This document shows positions 42,364 to 53,723 of a stretch of 64,000 nucleotides of DNA, piece by piece. Below the pieces are notes generated by a model, which saw only the letters and a program-made list of their open reading frames with translations, did no database searches and had not been told where the DNA came from. Each line of letters opens with the position of its first letter. Position 1 is the first letter of the stretch. Origin of the DNA: Terrabacter terrigena (GTDB lineage: Bacteria; Actinomycetota; Actinomycetes; Actinomycetales; Dermatophilaceae); NCBI RefSeq assembly GCF_042676085.1, contig NZ_JBHTKH010000015.1, positions 1 to 64,000 of the forward strand. The letters run 5' to 3'. Made by a program: the position numbers and the translations under genes.

Positions 42364-45345
42364 ATGGGGCTGCTGCGCCGCCGTTCCGTCATGTCTGCCG
42401 TGGTCGCGCTGGGACTGGTCGTCCCTCCGGCGGCCGCCGCCTTCGCCGCTGGCGACGGCAACCCGCCCACGACCAAGCGGGAGCAGCTGAGCCAGCTGCA
42501 CCCCGATGCGGCGAAGGCGCCGTCCCCGGGGACGAAGGGATCCGCCGGCCGCGTGGGCGCCCTGGCGGTCCAGCGCGGCTCGGGCAAGGTCGTGCTCTCG
42601 GTCAAGGTGCGCAAGGGCGCTCAGGTCGCCAGCTCGCTGGCCGACGTCGCGCGCTCGGCGAAGGCCCACGGGGGTGCGCAGCGCCGAGTGCTCCGGCAGC
42701 TCGACACCGTGTCGGTGGAGGTCCCGGCCACCGCCGCCACCGGCTTCGCGGCCGCGCTGCGCGGCCGCGCCGACGTCACGCGGGTCGACGTCGTGGGCCG
42801 CAAGACCTTCTCCTTCCTGCCCAACGACCCGGACTACCCGGCGACGGCGTCCTACCTCGGAGCAGTCGGCGCGCCGGCCGCCTGGGACGTCCAGCGCGGG
42901 GACGCGGCCGTGCACATCGCCGTCGTCGACAGCGGTGTCGACGTGGCCCACCCGGATCTGGCGGGTCGGGTCACCGACACCTACAACGCCGTCGACGGCT
43001 CCACCGACGTCACCGACGACGTGGGGCACGGCACCTTCGTGGCAGGGGTCGCCGCCGCGACCGCCGACAACGGCATCGGTATCGCGGGCGCCTCCGTGGG
43101 CGCCAGCGTGATGGCCGTCAAGGTCGCCGACCCCGCCGGTCAGGTGTTCGCCGACAAGGAGGCCGCCGGCATCATCTGGGCTGCCGACCACGGAGCAGAC
43201 GTCATCAACCTCAGCCTCGGCAGCGCCGCCGCCGACCAGGTCGAGTCCGATGCCGTCGCGTACGCCGTGGGCAAGGGAGTGCTCGTCGTGGCAGCAGCGG
43301 GCAACGACGGCAGCACGAACCCGAGCTACCCCGCCGCCTACCCGAAGGTCGTCGCCGTCGGCGCGACCGACGCCGCCGGCAACCGCGCCCCCTTCTCCCA
43401 GCACGGCACGTGGGTCACCGTGGCGGCACCGGGCACCTCCATCCGCAGCACCTCGCCGACCGCCGGCAGCACCTTCTTCCCGGCGGGCGGCTACGCGACG
43501 GGCGACGGCACGTCCTTCTCCACGCCGCTGGTCGCGGCCGAGGCGGCCCTGCTGTGGTCGCAGCGTCGGAGCGTGAGCGCCGACGACGTCCGCGCCGCCA
43601 TCGTCGGCTCGGCGCACGGCTACGCGGGCCTCGGGCTCGGCGCCGGCCAGGTCGACTACCGGGCCGCGTTCGACACCCTGCGACCCGACACGGTGCCGAC
43701 CCTCACGGCCCCTGCGGACGGCGCCTCGGTCTCCGGCCCGGTCAGCCTGACCGCCGCCTCCGGCGCGGCCAAGGTGCGCTTCTCCGTGGACGGCTCACCC
43801 CTCGGGGCGCCGGTCGCCACCAGTGGCGGCTCGGCCACGACAGTCTGGTCGACGTGGGGCCTGCCGAACGGCGCGCACACCATCAGCGCCGCCGACTGCA
43901 GCACCAAGGGCCTGTGCAACCCGGCGCTGACCCAGGCAAGCGTGACGCTCGCCAACGCGGCCCCGGTCATCACGTCGCCCAAGCCGTCGCAGACGCTCTC
44001 GGGCAGCGCCACGTTCACGGCGACGGCCGCCGGTGGCGCCGTGGCCTTCGTCATCGACGGCGTGCGGCGCGGCCTCGACACCAGCGCCCCGTTCGCGCTC
44101 ACCTACCCGGTCAGCGCCCTCAGCGACGGCACGCACTCGGTCCAGGCGGTGAGCTGCTCGACCACCGGCGCCTGCTCCGGGCCCACGTCGGCAGCCGTGA
44201 GCTTCAGCAACCAGTCGCTGCACCCCAGGTTCACCGCCGTGAGTCCGGGCGTCTTCAGCCCGAACTCCGACGGCCGCTCCGACTCGACGAAGGTCACCTA
44301 CTCCCTCCCCGACACCGAGACGGTGACCTTCGTGGTGCGCAACGCGGCCGGCGCCGTGGTCCGCGGGCCCCTCGCCCTCGGAACGCTCACGGCGGGGAGC
44401 CACAGCGTCGTCTGGAACGGCTTGCTCAACGGCGGCGCGCGGGCGACGAGCGGCACCTACCGCCTCGAGCTCGCAACGACCCGCCCGATCACCGGCGGGA
44501 GCCTGCGCGGCTCGGCCATCACCTACGCGCGCGTCGACATGGCTCCGCCGACGATGTCGTCGGTCACCGGCAGCGGGTCCGGCTTCTACCCCTACCCCGA
44601 CACCTACCGCGACACGTTCTCGCCGGCCCTGACGCTCAACGAGCCCGCCGTCGTCACCCTGACCGTGCGCAGCAGCGCAGGGGCCGTCGTGCGCAGCATC
44701 GCCGCCACCCGCGCCGTCGGACGCACCACCATGACGTGGAACGGACGCAACACGGCGGGCGCGCTCGTCGGTGCGGGCACCTACTCGTGGAGCCTCACCG
44801 CACAGGACGGAGCAGGCAACCGTCGCACGAGCGCGAAGTACTCCGTCACGGTGAGCAGCAAGAGGCTGGTCACGAAGACGGCGACCGTGACCAAGAACGG
44901 GAACACGCTCTCCTCGGGCGGCGGGAGTGCGTACTGCGCCGACGTCGACACGGGGCTGTCGGACTTCGCGTCCGGCGTCTGGCTGTCGAACATCTGCGAC
45001 AGGGGTTTCGACGGCTTCCAGATCGCCGCTGCGACCTACCGCTTCACGGCCCCCGCGGCGATCAGCTACAGCTCCCTGAAGATCGAGGGCTACGGCTTCT
45101 CCCTGGCGACGTCGCGCCTCGGCGCAGGCTTCACGAGGTGGGGCACGGTCGACTACACGTTCACCCCCGAGGTCCTCACGGGCACGAGCCCGGGCTGGCG
45201 CACCATCGGGTCCGTCTCGCCCGCAGCCCTGGTGAACGAGACCCGCCTGGTGGAGGCGACCGTGTACGTCCCGAACGCGTACGCCCAGAACGACTACGAC
45301 ATGGGCCAGGTCCGTCTCACCGTGACCTACAAGGTGCTCGCCTGA
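42364..45345 (+). CDS. Secreted S8 (subtilisin-like) serine protease
   Basis: This 993-residue exported protease has a signal peptide (MGLLRRRSVMSAVV ... AAFAAG). A propeptide with an I9-like region follows (VLRQLDTVSVEVPAT). The catalytic triad is Asp189 in VDSGVDVAHPDL, His222 in DVGHGTFVAG and Ser384 in GTSFSTPL. Behind it are at least two Ig-like repeats (GASVSGPVSLTA, PSQTLSGSATFTATA), a FlgD-like Ig module (GTYRLEL near 697) and a C-terminal beta domain. The ATG at 42364 follows GAGGGGG. It digests extracellular protein. Confidence 0.93.
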   Translation: MGLLRRRSVMSAVVALGLVVPPAAAAFAAGDGNPPTTKREQLSQLHPDAAKAPSPGTKGSAGRVGALAVQRGSGKVVLSVKVRKGAQVASSLADVARSAKAHGGAQRRVLRQLDTVSVEVPATAATGFAAALRGRADVTRVDVVGRKTFSFLPNDPDYPATASYLGAVGAPAAWDVQRGDAAVHIAVVDSGVDVAHPDLAGRVTDTYNAVDGSTDVTDDVGHGTFVAGVAAATADNGIGIAGASVGASVMAVKVADPAGQVFADKEAAGIIWAADHGADVINLSLGSAAADQVESDAVAYAVGKGVLVVAAAGNDGSTNPSYPAAYPKVVAVGATDAAGNRAPFSQHGTWVTVAAPGTSIRSTSPTAGSTFFPAGGYATGDGTSFSTPLVAAEAALLWSQRRSVSADDVRAAIVGSAHGYAGLGLGAGQVDYRAAFDTLRPDTVPTLTAPADGASVSGPVSLTAASGAAKVRFSVDGSPLGAPVATSGGSATTVWSTWGLPNGAHTISAADCSTKGLCNPALTQASVTLANAAPVITSPKPSQTLSGSATFTATAAGGAVAFVIDGVRRGLDTSAPFALTYPVSALSDGTHSVQAVSCSTTGACSGPTSAAVSFSNQSLHPRFTAVSPGVFSPNSDGRSDSTKVTYSLPDTETVTFVVRNAAGAVVRGPLALGTLTAGSHSVVWNGLLNGGARATSGTYRLELATTRPITGGSLRGSAITYARVDMAPPTMSSVTGSGSGFYPYPDTYRDTFSPALTLNEPAVVTLTVRSSAGAVVRSIAATRAVGRTTMTWNGRNTAGALVGAGTYSWSLTAQDGAGNRRTSAKYSVTVSSKRLVTKTATVTKNGNTLSSGGGSAYCADVDTGLSDFASGVWLSNICDRGFDGFQIAAATYRFTAPAAISYSSLKIEGYGFSLATSRLGAGFTRWGTVDYTFTPEVLTGTSPGWRTIGSVSPAALVNETRLVEATVYVPNAYAQNDYDMGQVRLTVTYKVLA

Positions 45346-45363
45346 CAGACCCGAGCCCGTACG

Positions 45364-45399
45364 CGCAACGCCCGCCTGTCGTGACAGGCGGGCGTTGCG
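45364..45399. terminator. Perfect 17-bp hairpin between subtilase and ppsA
   Basis: Arms 45364-45380 and 45383-45399 pair exactly with a 2-base loop, so the real loop is probably wider. It separates two convergent genes and can end both transcripts. Confidence 0.85.
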
Positions 45400-45414
45400 T
45401 GTTGTGGCGCCGGG

Positions 45415-47829
<2,415 letters not shown>

Positions 47830-47902
47830 AGCAGGTCCTTCCGGTAGGTGGTGCGGGTCGTGCGGCTCGGTGGTCGGTGGATCGGTGGTCTGTGGTTGCA
47901 GG

Positions 47903-48745
47903 TCAGCCGTTGCCGAGCGCCCGGCTCTGCATGATGACGGCTGCGATCTCCTCGACGGACATCGCCGAGGAGTTGACGACGGGAACCTTGTGCGCGCGGT
48001 ACATCGCCTCCGCGCGACGCAGCTCGTAGCTGCACTGCGCGAGGCTGGCGTAGCGCGAGCCGGGGCGGCGCTCACCGCGCACCTGGCTCAGGCGGGCAGC
48101 GGTGGACAGCAGGCCGAAGCACTTGGCGGCATACGGCCGGACGGGCAGCGGGAGGTCGCTGGACTCGAAGTCCTCCTCGACGAGCGGGTAGTTGGCGACC
48201 TTGATGCCGTGCTGCAGGGCGAGGTAGATCGAGGTCGGGGTCTTGCCGCAGCGCGAGGGGGCGATGAGGATCAGCTGCGCCTGCTCGAGGTTGCGCATGC
48301 TCTGGCCGTCGTCGTGCTCCATGGCGTACTCGACGGCACGCATGCGTGCCTCGTAGCGGCCGAGGTCGCCCACGCCGTGGAGGGCGCCGACGGTGTGGAC
48401 GGCGTTGACGTGCAGGACGTGCTCGACCGTCGCGAGGTGTGAGCCGAAGAGGTCGATGAAGGCGCAGCGGGTCTGCTGCAGCTCGGCGCGGATCTCCTCG
48501 TCGGACACCGTGGAGAACACGAGCGGCGTCACGGTCTCGGTCATGGCCGCGTCGAGCTCGGTCACGACCTGACGCGCCCGCTCGGCCGTCGTGATGAACG
48601 GGATCTTGCGCCGCGAGAAGGCAACCGACGGGAACTGCTGGAGCATCATGTTGCCGAGCGTCTCCGCAGAGATGCCGGTGCCACCGGCGAGGAAGAAGGC
48701 CGGGGTCGGCGTTGGTGAGGACGCTGGCGTCGTCGATGAGGCCAC
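47903..48745 (-). CDS. ppsR: PEP synthase regulatory protein (bifunctional kinase/pyrophosphorylase)
   Basis: This 280-residue DUF299 protein switches PEP synthase off and on by ADP-dependent phosphorylation and its reversal. GGTGISAETLGNMMLQQFP near 20-38 is the family N-terminus. The nucleotide loop is APSRCGKTPTSIYLA near 160, where most members have SRTSKTPTS. Downstream, KVANYPLV is conserved. The start is taken as the GTG at 48745; the first 15 residues are low in complexity. It lies 73 bases upstream of ppsA, its probable target. Confidence 0.9.
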   Translation of the reverse strand: MASSTTPASSPTPTPAFFLAGGTGISAETLGNMMLQQFPSVAFSRRKIPFITTAERARQVVTELDAAMTETVTPLVFSTVSDEEIRAELQQTRCAFIDLFGSHLATVEHVLHVNAVHTVGALHGVGDLGRYEARMRAVEYAMEHDDGQSMRNLEQAQLILIAPSRCGKTPTSIYLALQHGIKVANYPLVEEDFESSDLPLPVRPYAAKCFGLLSTAARLSQVRGERRPGSRYASLAQCSYELRRAEAMYRAHKVPVVNSSAMSVEEIAAVIMQSRALGNG

Positions 48746-48929
48746 GAGAGGAACTGTGGCACACCGTGACGCACGACTCGTGCCGCGTGAGCCGCCGATG
48801 TGACCCACGACTCAGTCGCCTCCCATCCGTCGAGACCGGCGCCGTCGTCTTCCGCCGGATGTCACAACTCGCGGCCCGGCGGCGTCTTGATGTCGAACCC
48901 GCACATCGGACCGACACCAGGAGGACGAC

Positions 48930-49520
48930 ATGACCGATTCGACCCGCATCCCCGCCGCCGAGATCACCGGCCTCAAGGGAGCCGTCGTCAAGCGCTTCGC
49001 GAAGAAGGCCCTGGGCCAGGTGCCGAGCTCGCTCGGTGTCTACTGGCACAACCAGAAGGTGCTCATGGGCATGACCGCCGTCGGCGGCAAGGTGCAGAAG
49101 TGGGACGCCTGCGACGAGCAGCTCAAGTCCTTCGCGCACATGGCCGTCGCGTCGCAGGTCGGCTGCAGCTGGTGCCTCGACTTCAACTACTTCGAGGCGC
49201 ACAACAAGCACCTCGACCTGGCCAAGGCCCACGAGATCCCGCGGTGGCGCGAGTCCGACGTGTTCTCGCCGCTCGAGCGCGAGGTGCTGGCGTATGCCGA
49301 GGCGATGACCGAGACCGAGCCGGCGGTCACCGACGAGATGGTGGCGTCGCTGCGTTCCCAGCTGGGTGAGGCCGCGCTCGTCGAGCTGACGGCGGTCGTG
49401 GCCTTCGCCAACTTCACGACACGCGCGAACGTCGCCCTCGGCATCGAGTCGGACGGCTTCGCTGCGGCGTGCGGGCTCAAGCCGCTCGCCGCCCGGACGG
49501 TCGTAGGGTCGAGCGCGTGA
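48930..49520 (+). CDS. Carboxymuconolactone decarboxylase family (AhpD-like) protein
   Basis: This 196-residue helical protein has the redox CxxC as Cys79-SW-Cys82 in QVGCSWCLDF, followed by the partner His region (FEAHNKHLDL). AhpD-like members act as peroxidase partners rather than true decarboxylases. The ATG at 48930 follows AGGAGGAC. Its stop overlaps the SigJ-type gene (GTGA), a pairing common in actinobacteria that suggests an oxidative-stress circuit. Confidence 0.9.
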   Translation: MTDSTRIPAAEITGLKGAVVKRFAKKALGQVPSSLGVYWHNQKVLMGMTAVGGKVQKWDACDEQLKSFAHMAVASQVGCSWCLDFNYFEAHNKHLDLAKAHEIPRWRESDVFSPLEREVLAYAEAMTETEPAVTDEMVASLRSQLGEAALVELTAVVAFANFTTRANVALGIESDGFAAACGLKPLAARTVVGSSA

Positions 49521-50404
49521 CGCAGACCGACGACCCGTTCATCACCAACCGCGGCCTGCTCTTCACCGTCGCCTACGAGATGCTCGGCTCCGCGGCCGAC
49601 GCCGAGGACGTCGTGCAGGAGACGTGGCTGCGGTGGGACGCGATCGGTGACGACGGTCGAGCCGAGGTGGGGCACCCGCGAGCGTTCCTCGTGCGGATGG
49701 TGACCCGCAAGGCCCTGGACCGGCTCCGGTCGAACGCCCGGCGACGCGAGGAGTACGTCGGCGCCTGGCTGCCGGAGCCGCTGCTCACGGCACCGGACCT
49801 CGCCGACGACGCCGAGCTCGCCGAGAGCGTGTCGATGGCGATGCTCACCGTGCTCGAGACGCTGACGCCGACCGAACGAGCCGTGTTCGTGCTTCGCGAG
49901 GTGTTCGACGTGCCCTACGACGAGATCGCAGACGCCGTGGGCAAGTCCGCGCCCGCGGTTCGGCAGATCGGGCACCGGGCGCGCGCGCACGTGGCCGCGC
50001 GCCGGCCCCGGATGGACGTGGGTCGAGGCGAGCAGCAGGAGGTCGTCGAGCGGTTCCTGGCGGCGGTGACCGGTGGCGAGCTGCAGGCACTGCTCGACGT
50101 GCTGGCGCCCGACGTCGTGCTCGTGGCGGACGGCGGTGGTGTCGTACAGGCCGTCGTCAACCCCGTCGTCGGTGCCAAGAAGGTCGCCAACCTGCTGCGC
50201 CCGTTCGGCAAGCTCGCCCCCGGGGCACGGATCCTGCCGGTGCTGCTGAACGGTGCCGCCGGGGCGCGGATCGTCGGCACCGACGACGGCTACGACACCG
50301 CGATCAGCTTCGTCGTCGAGAGCGGGCGGATCAGCCGCATCTACGCCGTGCGCAACCCTGCCAAGCTCGGCCAGATCGACGTCGAGGCGCCGATCAGCCG
50401 GTGA
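49517..50404 (+). CDS. SigJ-type RNA polymerase sigma factor with SnoaL-like domain
   Basis: This 295-residue ECF sigma factor has region 2 (LLFTVAYEMLGSAADAEDVV) and region 4 (YDEIADAVGKSAPAVRQIGH), followed by a SnoaL-like C-terminal domain at about 175-290 (FLAAVTGGELQALLDVLAPD). That tail replaces an anti-sigma partner in this ECF41-like group. The start is the GTG at 49517, overlapping the AhpD-like gene, its expected target or partner. Confidence 0.92.
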   Translation: MTQTDDPFITNRGLLFTVAYEMLGSAADAEDVVQETWLRWDAIGDDGRAEVGHPRAFLVRMVTRKALDRLRSNARRREEYVGAWLPEPLLTAPDLADDAELAESVSMAMLTVLETLTPTERAVFVLREVFDVPYDEIADAVGKSAPAVRQIGHRARAHVAARRPRMDVGRGEQQEVVERFLAAVTGGELQALLDVLAPDVVLVADGGGVVQAVVNPVVGAKKVANLLRPFGKLAPGARILPVLLNGAAGARIVGTDDGYDTAISFVVESGRISRIYAVRNPAKLGQIDVEAPISR

Positions 50405-50440
50405 GGCGCCGCCGAGTGCCCGCCGGAGGCGGGACGCCGT

Positions 50441-51907
50441 CTAGGGCCTTGCCTGGTCGAGGCGCATCACGGCGCCGCCGGTCCCGTCGCGGTTGACGGT
50501 CAGGACGTAGAGCTCCCTGGCGTTGTCCTGTCCGAACCCGGTGATGCCGGCGTCGATCGGTCCGTCCCGCAGCTCGTTGATGACGTTCGCAGCCGTCACG
50601 GGCGACGGGTTGGTCACGTCGACTCCGAAGATCCGCCCGTGGCGGTTGTTCAGTCGTCGGGTGAAGTCGCCGAAGACGTAGGTGCCGGTCAGAGCCGGCA
50701 TCGCCGTGCCGCGGTAGACGAAGCCGCCGATGACGGCCGACCCGTCGTCGTGGTCGTAGTTGGCCACGGGGTCCACGAGACCGGCCTGTGGCGGCTGGGC
50801 GAAGACGAAGGCATCGGACTTGAAGCCCTTGGACTGGAAGCCCGCCGGGTCGAAACCGAACGCTCCCTCCCGAAGGCGCCACCCGTAGTTGCCCCCGGCG
50901 ACCACGCGGTCGACCTCCTCGACGTCGTTCTGCCCGACGTCTCCGGCCCAGAGGGCGCCCCCGTCGAAGGAGGCCCGGAAGGGGTTGCGGAAGCCGTAGG
51001 CGTAGACCTCGGGGGCCGCTCCGGGAGCACCCACGAAGGGGTTGGTGGCCGGGATGGCGTACTGACCGTTGCGTGACGTGCGTGCGGCGGGGTCGATGCG
51101 AAGGATCTTCCCCAGCGGGGTGCTGAGGTTCTGGCCGTTGCCGTCTCCCGGGTGGCCGAACATCGGGCGCGCGTCGAAGTCGGTCTGGCAGTCCTGGTCG
51201 TCCTTGCCGCCGCCGTCACCGGACGTGATGTAGAGCAGCCCGTCGGGTCCGAAGTCGAGGTCGCCGCCGTTGTGGTTGAACTGCGGCTGGTCGAAGGAGA
51301 AGACACGGCGGCCCTGACCCGGCGCCGTGCGGTCGACGACGAGGCCACCGCCCGGGGTGTAGGTGACCCGCCACTCGCGGATCATGCTCTGGTGGTCCGG
51401 GGGAAGGACCAGAGCGCAGGCCGCCGTGCTGACCGGGACCTTGTAGTCCGCAGTCCCGTCCGCGGCCTCCGACGTGTACGTGTAGAGCAGCCCGTTCTGG
51501 GCGAAGCCCGGCGAGAACGCCGCGCCGAGGAACCCGCGCTCATCGCCGTCGCGGGAGGGCCCGACGACGAGGTCGCTCACGTCGAGGACCTTCGTGGGGG
51601 TGACGGGCCACTGGGCCCGGTTTCCCACCGGTACGTCCCAGAGGAATCCCACCTGGTCCACGACGAACAGCTTCGTCGGGTGCCCAGCCGCAGTGATCCC
51701 CGCGACCGGTGCGAAGACTCCGTTCGTCACCGTCGTCAGCGCGACCTGCACCGGACCGGGCCGAACGTCGGGCACCGGGTCACCCAGCGGTTCGTGGGCG
51801 GCGCTGGCAATGGCCGGTGCCGCCGCCGTCAGGGCGACGACGCACGAGAGGCCGACAGTGGCGAACCAGCCACGGCGCTGGGACGGGGCACGGGAGTCGC
51901 GACGCAT
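50441..51907 (-). CDS. Exported PQQ-dependent sugar dehydrogenase
   Basis: This 488-residue glucose/sorbosone dehydrogenase-like beta-propeller starts with a Tat-like signal (QRRGWFATV, residues 10-18). The core shows NHNGGDLDFGPDGLLYITSG, GKILRIDP and AYGFRNPFRASFD, the family's calcium/PQQ-site strands. It should act outside the membrane and pass electrons to a quinone or dye-like acceptor. AGGAGC precedes the ATG at 51907. No PQQ synthesis gene is seen here, so cofactor supply is an open question. Confidence 0.88.
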   Translation of the reverse strand: MRRDSRAPSQRRGWFATVGLSCVVALTAAAPAIASAAHEPLGDPVPDVRPGPVQVALTTVTNGVFAPVAGITAAGHPTKLFVVDQVGFLWDVPVGNRAQWPVTPTKVLDVSDLVVGPSRDGDERGFLGAAFSPGFAQNGLLYTYTSEAADGTADYKVPVSTAACALVLPPDHQSMIREWRVTYTPGGGLVVDRTAPGQGRRVFSFDQPQFNHNGGDLDFGPDGLLYITSGDGGGKDDQDCQTDFDARPMFGHPGDGNGQNLSTPLGKILRIDPAARTSRNGQYAIPATNPFVGAPGAAPEVYAYGFRNPFRASFDGGALWAGDVGQNDVEEVDRVVAGGNYGWRLREGAFGFDPAGFQSKGFKSDAFVFAQPPQAGLVDPVANYDHDDGSAVIGGFVYRGTAMPALTGTYVFGDFTRRLNNRHGRIFGVDVTNPSPVTAANVINELRDGPIDAGITGFGQDNARELYVLTVNRDGTGGAVMRLDQARP

Positions 51908-52126
51908 GGGAAGCTCCTAAGGGACTCGGCTCTGTTCGACGCTCCTCGGCCCTTGGGCAACAGGGCAATACGACCAACGCCCTAGTACTTCCTCGGCGAT
52001 CTGCGACCCGCTGGGCGTTTGCCCCGAGCGAAAAGGGGTAGCGCGCCACGTCCTCCCGGGCGCTGGCGGCGAGGCACCCGGCTCCGGCTCTCCCCGCCGT
52101 TCGGCAGGACGGCGCCGTTCGGCGTG

Positions 52127-53617
52127 TCATCGGTCGGACAGGAACTGCAGTGCCATCCAGGCACCGACCCGAGCGGAGGGGTCGTCGAGGTCGAGACCGG
52201 TGAGTCGCTCGATCGCAGCCAGCCGGTTGCGCACGGTGTTGCGGTGGATGCCCAGGACATCGGCCATGGTCGCCCGCGAGCCGTGCTCGCGGAGGAAGAC
52301 GGCGAGCAGCGTGCGCTGCTCCTCATCGAGCGCAGACAGCAGGTCGACGGCATACTGCCGGCCGAGCTCCTCCGGCACGAGCGCCGAGGGACCCGCGTCG
52401 ACGATCTCCTCCCACCGGCGTACGGGGATCGTCGACGTGGTTCTCGCCAGTGCCTGGTCGGCGGACTCGAGGCTGCGAGGCGCTTCCGCCGCCGGGACGG
52501 CGCGCCCCACGCCGACCCGCAGCCCGCCGTCACCGACCAGCGCCAGCAGCGTCCGAAGCTGAGCGGGGGCGCACACAGCGACCAGCCGACCGTCGACGAC
52601 ACCGACGAGCACCTCGTCGTGGGCCTCGGAACCATCGATCGCGTCGACGGTGTCTTCGAGCGCTTCGTGAGGTCCTGTCATGAGCAGGACACGCAGGCGG
52701 TCGGGCACGGGGGTCGTGCGCTCGGCCGCGTCGAGGATCACCGTGGCCGAGCGCACGTCTCCCGAGCAGAGAAGCTCGAGGGCGCGGCCCCGCAGCCGAC
52801 GCTCGGTCGAGCGTCGATCCGTGCGTCGCTCGATCACCAGGCTCAGCAACACGCCGGCGGTGGCCACGGCCGAGCGACCCGGTTCGTCGAGCTGCCCTGT
52901 CACCGCGACGGCCAGATAGAACTGCGGTCGCCCCGCCACGCCGACCGGACGTACGACGCTCGTGACCCCCTCGTGGACGGTCGTCGACGCGGCTGCGAGG
53001 CCGTGTGCTCTGATCCTGGCGACCTCGGCACGCACGACCGAGAGGTCGAGCGCACCCTTCGCCCGACCCAGCGGCCCCTCCGCCGGGTCCCCGTCGCGGT
53101 GCACCAGGGCGACCGTCGCACCGAGGAGACCAGCCAGACGCACGAGCAACGGACGCACGTCCAGAGCCAGCGCAGCCCGGGTCAGTCGGCGCTGGTGGTC
53201 GAGGGCCAGTCGTGTCGACGCTGCCTCCTGGTCCTGTAGCAGCTCCGCCGCTGCCCGTGACACGGCCACGAAGGTGGTTTCCTTCGGCACCTCGACGAGC
53301 GTCAGGCCCCGTTCGCGGCAGGCCACGACGAGGGCGTGAGGCAGACGGGCGTGGGTCAGCCCCGTCCCCAGGCCGAGACCCGCGGCGCGGGAGTCCGCCA
53401 GGCGATCGACGTACGCGGCCCACTCATCGCTCCAGTCGCCCGTGGCCAGTCCTGTGGTCAACAACAGCTCGCCACCCTCGAGGTACGGCGTCGGATCCAC
53501 CAGCTCGCTCGTGGCCACCCAGCGCAGGGCGGTCGGCCCACTGGAGCTCTCGGCGGCCACACGCAGGCCGAGCGCCGGCACGGCCACGAGGTCCGCCACA
53601 GTCACCACGGGTGACAC
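52127..53617 (-). CDS. PucR family transcriptional regulator
   Basis: This 496-residue regulator has a PucR N-terminal domain (VADLVAVPALGLRV and ELLLTTGLA), a middle GAF-like/CdaR region (about 150-330) and a C-terminal helix-turn-helix (GIHRNTVRNRLAAIERLTGL near 455-474). Family members activate nitrogen-compound catabolism such as GABA or purines. It starts at the GTG at 53617 and diverges from gabT-gabD. This suggests it activates them, possibly together with the arginine operon. Confidence 0.92.
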   Translation of the reverse strand: MSPVVTVADLVAVPALGLRVAAESSSGPTALRWVATSELVDPTPYLEGGELLLTTGLATGDWSDEWAAYVDRLADSRAAGLGLGTGLTHARLPHALVVACRERGLTLVEVPKETTFVAVSRAAAELLQDQEAASTRLALDHQRRLTRAALALDVRPLLVRLAGLLGATVALVHRDGDPAEGPLGRAKGALDLSVVRAEVARIRAHGLAAASTTVHEGVTSVVRPVGVAGRPQFYLAVAVTGQLDEPGRSAVATAGVLLSLVIERRTDRRSTERRLRGRALELLCSGDVRSATVILDAAERTTPVPDRLRVLLMTGPHEALEDTVDAIDGSEAHDEVLVGVVDGRLVAVCAPAQLRTLLALVGDGGLRVGVGRAVPAAEAPRSLESADQALARTTSTIPVRRWEEIVDAGPSALVPEELGRQYAVDLLSALDEEQRTLLAVFLREHGSRATMADVLGIHRNTVRNRLAAIERLTGLDLDDPSARVGAWMALQFLSDR

Positions 53618-53655
53618 CTTTGCACATGTTGCGCCGTGAGCTTGTGCGGGCTGTA

Positions 53656-53667
53656 CATGGCGCCATG
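53656..53667. promoter_or_regulatory. CATGGCGCCATG palindrome in the pucR-gabT gap
   Basis: A perfect 12-base palindrome lies midway between the divergent pucR and gabT starts. GCACA/TGTGC half-sites lie on its left (about 53622-53648), and CGAACGA (53688-53694) lies near the gabT start. It is a candidate PucR operator. No other regulator is close. Confidence 0.5.
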
Positions 53668-53723
53668 CCGTCCCCGCGGCCTAGCGTCGAACGACCCGAT
53701 CCAACCGACCACGCGGAGGGCTC